64,000 nucleotides of DNA from Hirsutella rhossiliensis (taxonomy: Eukaryota; Ascomycota; Sordariomycetes; Hypocreales; Ophiocordycipitaceae): contig NW_025408699.1 in the NCBI RefSeq assembly GCF_020360975.1, forward strand, positions 1 through 64,000, given 5' to 3'. The notes below the pieces were generated by a model. It saw only the letters and a list, made by a program, of their open reading frames with translations, had not been told where the DNA came from and made no database searches. Position numbers and translations under genes: made by a program. Positions 55,771 through 64,000 of the stretch are shown here, piece by piece. Each line of letters opens with the position of its first letter. Position 1 is the first letter of the stretch.

Positions 55771-56786
55771 GTTCACTCGCATCGCCTATAAAGATGCAGC
55801 CCATGCTACGCTCTAGATAGAAGTTAGAAGAATCAAGAGTCTTCCAGTCCCTGATCTTTATGCTCACTTGCTCATCCTCCGTGCGATAGAATATCTAGGT
55901 TATGCCGAGACAACCCTATCTTCGCTCCTTTGCCTTGTACCAACAGCAATGACTAAGAGGATCCGAACAATAGGAAGTTCTTGAAAAATATCAACGGGGT
56001 TGTTGTTGACTTGATATGAGACATGGACCAAGACATGTTTAGGCAGCACTTACAAGTGGTGAGTCACTGGATAGTGGCACGGACGTGCCACTATGTATAT
56101 ATGTATGTTGAGAGCTGTCAGACAGAATTGAATAGAAGTAAGTTCAATCGCAACAGTTGTTGCCTCGGCGATGGGCTCCTGCGTTTTTGTATCATTTTTT
56201 CGCGCAGCGCGTTAAACAAATGTTTTGAAAGCCAAATAAATTATCGCTGCCATTTCTTACCCGACAGATGGCTATTTACCTTCGTTCAATTAGTCTCTAG
56301 TATCACTTCTTGGAACTGAGAATTATGGGGTGGAATAAGCCTAATAAAGACAGGCCAGGCCGTTGGCCCGCTTCCGTCGCTGGGCCCAACTACTGATTTT
56401 TGCCTCGGTGTCATCCTTGTTTCCCACCACCACCCGTGTCTGGTCCCAACGGCACCGCTTTTTTAGATGTATTTGGAGTAGGGAAGAAACCCGCCGTCCT
56501 CTCCGGGCTCATCCTGCTAAAGTACGGTTCCTTGCAATAGTAGCGAGTCCGAATTGGCGATCTCCTAAAGCCTTACGACGCTGGAGAGAAGCGTGAGGTT
56601 CTTTTCGTTTGCGCTCCGTCGTGAAAATTCCTCAGAATATCGTCGTGCTCAACGGCCCAAGTGCCAAGCTTCTCAGCCTCGTCATGCCATAACGCAGGCA
56701 GGGGTCCTGCGCGGAGGGCTTGTAGAACTGTTGGATGAACTGCGCAATAATGTCGCTGTCACATTACTAAGGATTAAAGCGATGGT
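55771..56786. other. no supported gene
   Basis: AT-rich intergenic DNA. A TATAAA at 55788-55793 precedes GATAGAAGTTAGAAGAATCAAG, a partial match to the hairpin-bearing repeats. Small frames are not recognised. Confidence 0.4.
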
Positions 56787-56935
56787 GTTGAACGTTCTAG
56801 ATAACAACGTCACCTAAGCAGCCTAGGTGGCAAGTGGCAACATCGCCACCTAAGGCAAAACAAAGCACTACTGGTATAAAAGCAAACTTCTTACCATCAT
56901 TTAGACAGACAATCAATAATCCTTTTTCACCCACT
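56787..56935 (+). repeat. hairpin-bearing repeat, copy 2, with TATAAAAG
   Basis: GCCTAGGTGGC and GCCACCTAAGGC pair around AAGTGGCAACATC, followed by CTGGTATAAAAGCAAAC, TTACCATCATTTAGACAGA and AATCAATAATCC. The motif order is the same as at 52722-52842, including the loop sequence AACATC. Just downstream (56942-56959) TGTCAGTT tt AACTGACA is another perfect hairpin. Confidence 0.55.
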
Positions 56936-57289
56936 GCAACCTGTCAGTTTTAACTGACAAGAACGAAAGCGAAACCTGCGCGACGGCGGTGCGGTGAGGT
57001 ATCGTGTCGTCAACATCCATTGCGTCTTGATCCGGAAGGGTCTGAATGCGACACTATAGTTAGTTAGTAGCTTGTTTGGTTGAAACTTCACGTCCTGCCA
57101 GTTCGGAGCAGTAAGGCGTTGAGAAGCAGGAACGAAAAGATACAAAGGCTATAAGCCTGCAGCGAAGAGCCTGGTGATGGTCCTGCGAGGCCAAGTGTCT
57201 CGAAGATGCGAGGTGAGTCTGCCAAGTCAGCCTAGCGTACACTAACAACTGACACAGACGGAGATCGGGAGCGTACAGTAGGTAATAAT

Positions 57290-58270
57290 GTTGACGCCGG
57301 GGAAGTTCTGGCATACCAAGAGCAACATGCCAACGGAGACGCGGTTACCCCCTTTGGAAGGGGCGCTTAAACATCTCGTGGAACGTCATGCGGTTCGCCG
57401 TGCGCTCCTCGACCTACTGGTGGATCTCGGAGAGCTCGCCTCGGATGTATTGGGGGTCGGCGGGCAGGGCGCGGAGGCCGACGAACACTTTCTCTGCCTC
57501 TCCCCAACGGTCGTGGTTCGCCAGCCATCGCAGCGATTCGGGGCATTTCAGCATGCCCAAGAGAAGGAGGGCACCGCGAACGAGCCGCAGGCCAAGGGGA
57601 ACGATCCACTGGGCGGCCTTGAACGAGGAGGTCACAGGCGCAGTTGATCTTTGACGTGTCAGAATCACCACTGCCGCTCTGTGCTTTGCTTTCCTGAGTC
57701 TTACCCAGAATCCTAGCATGTCACCTCCCTGAGACGTAATCTCCGTCTCCGCAATATACACGGGCACAATCAGCGGCGATGCCCTGATTCCAAGACCGGC
57801 AACGGCACATCCGACAATGAGCATGGCGAGCAAGCCGTTGCCGCCGTCGTGAACACACCGCCGGTGACGAAGACAGTCGCGGCGACAAAGATGGCCTTTC
57901 TCCGACCAAATTTTCTAGGCGAGTGGGAAGGTCAGCTGCGAGCCGAAGAAGAACCCGGTTTGGAACGTGGACACGATGTTGCCTCACAGAGTGTCACGAT
58001 ACGTGCCCAACGCTGAGAGGAGACCAATGTCGAGGCGGAACGAGTCTAGAGCCATGGTGTCCGAAATAACAGACGTGTCGTAGCCCACTGATGGATGCAT
58101 TGGTACGTGCGGAATTGTTAGCAACACTCTTCAGGCGCGCGCAGTCTTAGGCGAATTACTGGCGATGGCGGACATGGAGGCAATGTTGGCCATCATATGG
58201 ATGCACCAGTTGCGCACACTCTTCGGGTCGTTGGTCTCGCCGGTGTGGAGGTCGAAGCCCATGCTTGCCT
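57290..58270 (-). pseudogene. MFS sugar/quinate-type transporter pseudogene
   Basis: N-terminal cytoplasmic piece FDLHTGETNDPKSVRNWCIH (about 58195-58260); GYDTSVISDTMALDSFRLD near 58030-58080, matching the first transmembrane region and the GYD motif; STFQTGFFFGSQLTFPLA near 57920-57975; VAGLGIRASPLIVPVYIAET (about 57750-57810), the family's G-rich helix 4 motif; FKAAQWIVPLGL then CPESLRWLANHDRW near 57510-57620, the PESPRW signature with P to L; HQ, a TAG stop and VEERTA near 57405. At least two in-frame stops and several shifts, plus loss of all later helices, mark it as dead. It would have been a plasma-membrane sugar or quinate importer. Confidence 0.8.
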
Positions 58271-59262
58271 GATACCTTGCGGGCTTGGGAGTTGGAGTGG
58301 GAGAGGTACTAATCTGGGACTTCCTATAGAGAGGGACTGTGGGTGATTGTCAGTGGGCCATCCAGTCTCGGTGGCGATGGATGAGGTCATATAGTGCAAC
58401 CTCGTGGAGGTTCATGCCTCTGAGTCGGTGTCAGGTCGGAAGAAGAAGGTTCTTCTGTCGTCGTGTCATCCGCTGGCGTGGGTGAGATGGACGGGCCAAC
58501 CTAAGACCCGGCGACCTTGGACGACAACCATGTCGTGACACACTCTGATAATCCTTCAGGTCGAGTCACTCTACGTTTGGGGTACATCCGAAGAACGAAC
58601 TGAAGCCACCTTGCTTCGTCAAGACCCAGTTCGTCGTCCCGTCCCCGCGGAGGCCGTGGGGCCTCAACGAGGAAGTATAGCAGCCCGGAGGTTCGGAACT
58701 GAGGATTGAACCTTGTGTGGCAAAATAAAACTATGGAGGGATTGGGCCGGCTCCAACTCCTCTCAGACGATGCAATGGAATGCTGGTGAACCCAAGTGGT
58801 TCGCGGATGATTGTAGGGCCAAATTACCAGCTGTCGCACAAGTTCGGGGGAGAAGGTTGGGTACAGAAAACGCGGGGTGTCACTCCTAGACACTTCCGCC
58901 GATCATGGATGCCTAGGTTCCTGTTACCGTACCTGCGGCCGATTCTGGCTTCACAACAGTGCAGCAAGTCCTCTATCTTAGGCGACTGACAGCACCTCAT
59001 TTCTGGCTGCTTGGTAGTACTGAGCTATAAGGACTGCACCCTTTGATAAGCAACATTGTCTTCACTGCAGCCAGAAAGTGAACTGGCGCCGAGTAGCATT
59101 GCTGCCCCAAACCAGACAGCAGCGGAAGGGTGTAGGAGCGACACCCCGCAACTCGTCTCTACAACAGTTGGTAATCCGGTCATGCCAACCACTCCGCCAA
59201 TCTCTTGGCTTCACCATCACTCTATCGTGGGGTTGCAACAATTCTCCGCTATGACCAGCGCG
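58271..59262. other. no supported gene
   Basis: A minus-strand frame of 130 codons (58501-58893) has no family resemblance and unbiased composition. The rest holds nothing recognisable. Confidence 0.35.
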
Positions 59263-59916
59263 TCATTCTCTTGCCAATCCATCCGAAAGCTTGCTTGTCA
59301 GTCGCACCTCGTCGACATCCCTGGCCGTGTTCGCGGCCGCCCCTTGGTCTTTGGAGAACCTGGGTGGATTGATACTGTTGATCCGCGCTGCGGCAGTCCC
59401 TGACGTCGCCGTGATCAGCAGACGATTCGAAAGGCTCCACCTACTGAACAACTCAACGAATGCCTCGATGATTTGCGACTCACCGGTCCCGCCCTCGAAA
59501 CCGCCGACGAACTGGCAGAACTGGTGGCATATGATTGAGAAAGCGATCGACTGCGTTTTGTCAGCCGTGTTGCCAACTCTCTGCCCGTCGCCGAGAAAGG
59601 GCTGATAGGCCAAATTGGGCTTGCATTCCCGCCTCTGCGTCGTCTGCGGTCTCATCGAAGTCAAGTCGGCCGTCGCCATTTCGACATCGTCCTCCCGTGG
59701 CCGGCCATGACTCTCCGCGATGCAGCGCCGCAGCGCGGCGGTCGCCTTCCGGACCACGGTTATATCTTGTAACGGTATGCCATGGATCATCCTCTCCCTC
59801 CCTTCGAAGCACTCATCTGCTGCGACTTGATGGCCCTGACCTGATTTTGCGGTGGTAGTGCGGCCCCGGAAAATACCCGCCCCTACATACTTATCCGTCT
59901 CGCCCCACGTTCGGGT

Positions 59917-59991
59917 GCCTCCATGGCGTAGTGGTGACACGTCTGGAGCCTCTGCGTCGCAGAAGGGTCGGTTCGAAGCCGGCTGGAGGCA
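59917..59991 (+). pseudogene. tRNA-like head of the SINE (not a functional tRNA)
   Basis: The acceptor arms GCCTCCA and TGGAGGC pair, with a terminal A. The D arm (GCGT...ACGT) and a 5-bp T arm (GTCGG TTCGAAG CCGGC, one G-T pair) form. The anticodon arm does not form the standard 5-bp stem with a 7-nt loop: several extra bases lie in TCTGGAGCCTCTGCGTCGCA. Parental tRNA identity cannot be read. Confidence 0.75.
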
Positions 59992-60328
59992 CCCCTGGTG
60001 AAACAGGGCACACCCGGGTTCCCGCCCGTCAACAGGGAACAGCGTCATGAGAAAACACAATCGGCGTACCAACCACCATCAATGACTAACACAACCACGC
60101 TTCAACTTCGACACATCGCGCTTCAGTTGCTGGGAATAGGATGCTGAACACTTGGAGAAATTGACCTTCAAGCAGGTCTGTCATGGAGCAAAACAGTGGT
60201 ACGGTTGGCGCAGCGTAAGATGATCTGTGGGGCTTGGGAGTCAAGGAACAAACGTGCGGAACTGTACTCTAGACTGTGTAAAGGCCTTATAGGGACCTCC
60301 TCCGGGCGAAATAAATCCTACCTACCTA
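59917..60328 (+). mobile_element. tRNA-derived SINE with 12-bp target duplication
   Basis: Begins with a tRNA-like head (59917-59991), followed by an unrelated body and a tail ending in CCTACCTACCTA. CCACGTTCGGGT is present directly before (59905-59916) and directly after (60329-60340), a 12-bp target-site duplication as made by LINE machinery. The insertion splits the Helitron-like frame; removing it plus one duplicate joins the host sequence. Pol III A box TGGCGTAGTGG and B box GGTTCGAAGCC are both present. No other copy is in the window. Confidence 0.88.
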
Positions 60329-61140
60329 CCACGTTCGGGTAACCACGGCGGGCTCCAGCTCGGCCGTCGAGCACAACACGGATTGTTGGAACCGACAGAG
60401 CTGTTGCATCATCGCCATGAGCTCCGGCGACTTAGCCGCCATCTAATTCGAGTCCACTGCACCTCGGACAACGTCGATCAGCCGCGTTGCGTTTCCGATG
60501 CTGTTAGACTGATACATCACTGTAGATTCTGCGCCCGCATCGTCCGTCCCCACGTGTCCGACCGTCGGATGGCCATCTCCGGAGGAGGATGCCCATCGCT
60601 TGGCGTCGCGTTCTGCGTCCTCGGCTGGTCGTCGAAGCAGTTGCACGTTATTGATGAGACATCCTATTCTCGGAGCCAGCGCCTTTCGCGCCCGCGCCCG
60701 GATGCTGTTGATGTCGCCCATTTCTTCGCACAGGAAGAACTCCCATGGTACAAAGAAGTTAGCGCAAGCTGCTGCACGGCTGCCTTTCAATGGTGAAAAA
60801 AAATTGGGATCTCCCATATCCGCCGGCGAAACGGTTTCCGCACAATCCCCCGATGACACGAATCCTCATCGTCGTGGGCAAAGTCCCTGCTCAGGTATTT
60901 GAAGGCGGACGGTGGCCTGCTTTCCCGGCCGCCTGAGCACCTGAACCCAACGTCTTCCTGGCGGTCGCCCATCCTCGACAGGGGCCTCTCCCCAACCTGC
61001 ACAGCTCCCGTCGTTGCTATCGCGTTTGAGTCTGACGAGCGATACGTAGTCGTACAGGTACAGGCCTAGCAGGAGCTCTCCACGGTGCTGATATGCCTTG
61101 ACGTGGGAGCTCCTGAGGCCTGCTTCTTCGACGACGATCG

Positions 61141-61449
61141 ACCCATCCAGGGGATCATCTGCCAAGCCTCTCGCTGCGAGCCGTTGTAGAAGCCTGTTTT
61201 TGAACACTCCGTTATATGCGCCCTTACGTCGAAGCTCACAAGACCAAGCACTTTTCCCATTCGCCATGTTTTGTAAATGTTCTCTTGTAGGAGCACGAGA
61301 GCCTGCTCTGCGGAACCCCTCTTCCTGGCTCCAAAGCGGTTAGTAGGCAACAGCCCAAACGTTTCCATCGGAAAGGAAATCCGCTCGGCCATCACCGCCT
61401 CCAGAAGTGTCGCGAAGCACGTCTGAGATCTTGAGCTCGGGGTGACCAT
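61141..61449 (-). pseudogene. LINE (Tad-like) reverse transcriptase fragment
   Basis: Reads LEAVMAERISFPMETFGLLP, RFGARKRGSAEQALVLLQEN and then, after a frame change, RKGAYNGVFKNRLLQRLAARG. This is the finger/palm start of a non-LTR RT (the FDVKGAYNG box with the first catalytic Asp region). It stops at about 61141, where the sequence passes in the same frame into the Helitron-like fragment. The catalytic FADD/YVDD box is missing. Confidence 0.75.
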
Positions 61450-61776
61450 AAGGGTATACAGCTAAGGCCCCGACAGGCTAGACAGAAAGGCAGCCTGCAG
61501 AGAGTTCTGAGGCTGCAGAAGGCTATTAGGAGACCGCATTAGGCAGCCACACAAGCTGTAGAGAGACTGCATATACGGGTGAAGCTGAAAGAGCCCTCGG
61601 CGACTAGGAAAGTCAGTATGCAAAGGGGGCTGGGAAAGGAGCCCGGCCCTAGATATTGTACCTATACAACTGAGAAGGGGATATCAATAGGGAACCAAGG
61701 GATATAAATAGGGAGCCTAGAAGAGGGCATTGAAAAGGAGGACGCAGACACAAGGAAATACAACACATCACCCCTA
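61450..61776 (+). repeat. possible solo LTR with TATA box
   Basis: Non-coding. GGTATACAGCTAAGGCCCCG and GACAGGCTAGACAGAAAGGC near the left, GATATAAATAGGG at 61699-61711 (TATA box), and an end near CCCTATTGTTACA at 61776-61788. This composition is what I associate with fungal Ty3/gypsy LTRs. No target duplication or second LTR was found, so the call is tentative. Confidence 0.35.
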
Positions 61777-62345
61777 TTGTTACACAATCAATGCCCACTT
61801 GCATGCTCTCTTCGTGAGAAGAAGACTCCAAATGGGAGGGTCAAAATAGTGTGCGCCCGCGACCGGAACAGACTGCCACCGACCGACACAGTCGAACGAG
61901 CACGCCAAACCTCTAGTCGCAAAACGGGTTGCAAGTTCTCAATATTAGCTAAAGAGTCACTAGATGGACACACTTGGACTCTCAGCCATCGACCAGACAA
62001 GGAGTGCGCTGAGCACAACCACTCACCAAGCGGGGACCCGTCGGCACACCCAGTGCATCGCCGACTCGAAGAGCGCGACGCTACCAATATTTCAGATCTT
62101 GTGGCGTCTGGTAGTGCTCCTCGGGATATCATAACATATCTTCATAGCCATTCGAGTACTCTTGCCGGCCAACAAGACATTTATAATTGGATTGCGGCGA
62201 CGAGAAGAGACCTACATCAAGGCCAGAGCAGCATCCAAACACTGGTTGGTCAGCTGCATAATGAGGGCTTCTGGTGCCGGGTTCGAAAAGATGTAGACAA
62301 TCGTTTGACAGGCATATTTTTCGCCCACCCGGACTCTGTTGCATC
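61777..62345 (+). pseudogene. MULE transposase N-terminal fragment
   Basis: CPLACSLREKKTPNGRVKIV, KTGCKFSILAKESLDGHTWTL and a CAEHNHSP His/Cys motif form a FAR1-type DNA-binding domain. The linker helices (DIITYLHSHSSTLAGQQDIY, then NWIAATRRDL) follow, and then FWCRVRKDVDNRLTGIFFAHP, the entry to the catalytic domain. The frame is uninterrupted for about 190 codons but is cut at about 62345, before the first catalytic Asp, by LINE sequence on the opposite strand. Confidence 0.75.
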
Positions 62346-64000
62346 GATGCGGTCGTATATCTGTAGGATTGTGCACTGGCCAGACTGTTGGCGTGCCCGC
62401 CTGATTACCTCAATACCGAGCAGTTGCTCGTCATGATCGTCAAATCTCGGTGACGCAGTCCAGCTGGCCAGCGCCATTGCCACTGCCGCGATTTCTGCTA
62501 TGTACGGGTTCTGCTCATCCCTCGATCCGAGGGTGACCGAGTAGCTGGCCAGCACCTCGCTCGTGCTGTTGAGGCTAGTGTCGTGAACGACACCTCCTTC
62601 CTCTGCGAGCTGGAAGTGGCGACGACGATACCTTCCACGTCGTTTGGCTTGACCACCTGTATCTGATCCCGCTCGCCCACGACGCGGTCGTTCCGTGGTG
62701 CCAGAGTACTCGTGGATGATCTCCATTCGCTCTGTGTCTGACTCCGCGATCATCGAGGCAATCCTTCGCATCGACGAGACGAGTCGCTTGCTCGCTTTGA
62801 CCTTTGATGATGCCAGAGGATGCGTCTTGGGGAGCGTCCGCAGGCCGATCTAGAACCTCGCCGCGACTTGACCGTGCCGTTCTCGAAACGATGCGATGCC
62901 GGCCTCAGCCTCGGCTATCACCGCTGCAACTGTGCCGGAGGCTCCCGTGACAGCCCTGTTCCCCAACCATCTGGGCCCTATCTAGCTAAGCCGCCTCTCT
63001 CACGCCGCACGTGTGCATCCGCACACTAGAGGCGGAGTGCATGGTTGGCGCTACCGTCGCGACAAACAGTTTTCTCGCCATTTGCAGGGATATCATCTTC
63101 AGTCTTCGCAAAGACATGCGGCCGTGAGCCGTTTGGCGGCCGCTCTAGCCATCTGCTCCATGGACCGGCTTTGTGCCCGACCACCCCTAGTAGTTTCACG
63201 CTGCTCTTCGGTATGACCTCTTGTCCTTTGGTCATGAACGGTGTGTCGCAGGTGCGCTCCATTGCTCTTGTGAAGTGAATGACAGTCGTTTTGTCCGCTT
63301 CAAACGTTGCGCCGCTGCATCTTTCCCACTGGAGCGCTTCGGCAATGATTGATTGGATGCCCTCTCGGTTCGCCTCCGCCGTTGGCCCCGTCACCGAGGC
63401 TGAGTGAGTAGTCGTCCACCAACGCCCTCACGCCGCCTTTGGCATTGATGCGTCTCTGCACCAAGTCTGCGTTGAAGAACAGCAACGCAATTGGCGACAA
63501 TGGTGATCCTTGCGGCAGACCTGCTTGGGGCAAGACTCGTTGCTCGGACGTGTGCCCGCTCACTACCACTGAGGCCGTCCGTCCCGGAGCAGAACGCATC
63601 CCTCCAATCCACCAGTCTATCTGGTATCCCCCTCGCTTCATCCTCTCCAGCACTCGCTCTTTGCAGACCCCGTTGTACGCGCCTTTGATATCGAAGGACC
63701 ACCTTGCCAGTTCGCCATACCATGTAAGTCTGTTCCTGCAGGAGCATGGGTGCTTGCTCCGCTGACCTACGTTTTCTCGCCCCGAGGTGATTTGCGGGGA
63801 GGAGGCTACGGGCCTCCGCTGTGTAGGAGATGCGTTCCGGCGTTCCGCGACAACCGCTTCTAGGACCTTGCCAAGGCTGACAGGAGAGAAATCAGTCTGC
63901 GGCATGGAAATGTTCATCAGCGCTCGGAGCCGATGCCTGCGTCAAGAAGCACGCAAATAGAGCCGGAAAGTGCCTTTGTCGAGGCCGACAGAAATGATCG
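62346..64000 (-). pseudogene. LINE (Tad-like) RT and RNase H, decayed, runs off the window
   Basis: From right to left: LGKVLEAVVAERRNASP (63830-63880); FDIKGAYNGVCKERVLERMK near 63640-63700; WWIGGMRSAPGRTASVVVSG; LPQAGLPQGSPLSPIALLFF near 63490-63540 (the QGSPLSP motif); ALVDDYSLS near 63395-63420, the catalytic box with L for Y/F and both Asp retained; thumb sequence 63030-63394; RNase H-like EQNPYIAEIAAVAMALASW near 62460-62530. The 3' end is cut at about 62346. Frame changes near 63780, 63400 and 62900 break it. It differs from the LINE piece at 61141-61449, so two LINE copies are present. Confidence 0.8.

Larger units (their letters stand above)
59263..61140 (-). pseudogene. diverged Helitron2-like RepHel fragment, interrupted by SINE
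   Basis: From right to left: AYQHRGELLLGLYLYDYVSL (61020-61090) matches the AYAYRGHVLRDLCLYDYMS block of copies A-E; FLCEEMGDINSIRARARKAL and LLRRPAEDAERDAKRW (about 60600-60740) match FVSESQGDITDIW and LLRKSAEDARKD. After the SINE come QSIAFSIICHQFCQFVGGFE and a Walker A-like GGTGESQII (59450-59530), in which the catalytic Lys is replaced by Glu. TATSGTAAARI follows. The Rep domain and later helicase motifs are missing. It belongs to the same superfamily as the array but is clearly a different, older family. Confidence 0.75.

Noticed and set aside
57288..57654. Plus-strand frames of 119 and 88 codons
   Set aside because: Antisense to the MFS transporter relic, whose motifs are clear on the minus strand.
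59917..59991. Functional tRNA gene
   Set aside because: The anticodon arm does not fold properly and the segment is the head of a SINE bounded by a target duplication.

Overview
The window looks like a transposon-dense, gene-poor block of nuclear DNA from a filamentous ascomycete (Pezizomycotina). Pointers are a fungal MYND-finger protein, a fungal sugar/quinate-type MFS transporter relic, a Fot1/pogo transposon with 49- and 53-nt introns, FAR1/MULE transposases, a copia element of the fungal type and Tad-like LINE reverse transcriptase. The base composition of the repeats is not AT-rich, so no heavy repeat-induced point mutation (RIP) is evident. Layout, left to right: 1-3856 is the 5' half of a decayed Ty1/copia retrotransposon on the minus strand. 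4124-4160 is a textbook canonical Helitron 3' end. 4161-25150 is a head-to-tail array of three Helitron2-like rolling-circle elements, A, B and C, all on the minus strand. 25152-26932 is a broken MULE. 26934-40878 is a second head-to-tail array, D and E, on the plus strand. D-E is an inverted duplicate of B-A, so a palindrome with arms of about 12-13 kb surrounds C and the MULE. Each element encodes a RepHel protein (CxxC fingers, DUF6570-like block, HUH Rep, PIF1 helicase), interrupted by frameshifts in every copy. Most differences between B and D are plus or minus one base in homopolymers, so some frameshifts may be consensus errors. C and E each carry an extra ~1 kb between the helicase stop and the 3' terminus holding a different host-like gene in antisense: a decayed gene in C and an intact MYND-finger gene in E. 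This looks like gene capture. 40966-43145 is a nearly complete Fot1/pogo element with TIRs and a TA duplication. 43636-44615 is a non-autonomous hAT-like element with long TIRs and an 8-bp duplication. 44641-47470 is a complete but frameshifted MULE with 101-bp TIRs. 47630-59262 is host-like but decayed: a Ser/Thr-rich membrane protein, unknown ORFs, a MADS-like ORF, a chromodomain-like ORF, an MFS transporter pseudogene, hairpins and minisatellites. 59263-64000 is a nest of relics: a diverged Helitron2-like helicase broken by a tRNA-derived SINE with a 12-bp duplication, joined in frame to a LINE RT piece, then a possible solo LTR, a MULE N-terminus and a second LINE. The main interest is the tandem and palindromic Helitron2-like array, with termini readable to the base, direct element-to-element junctions, sequence exchange between copies and two captured host genes.
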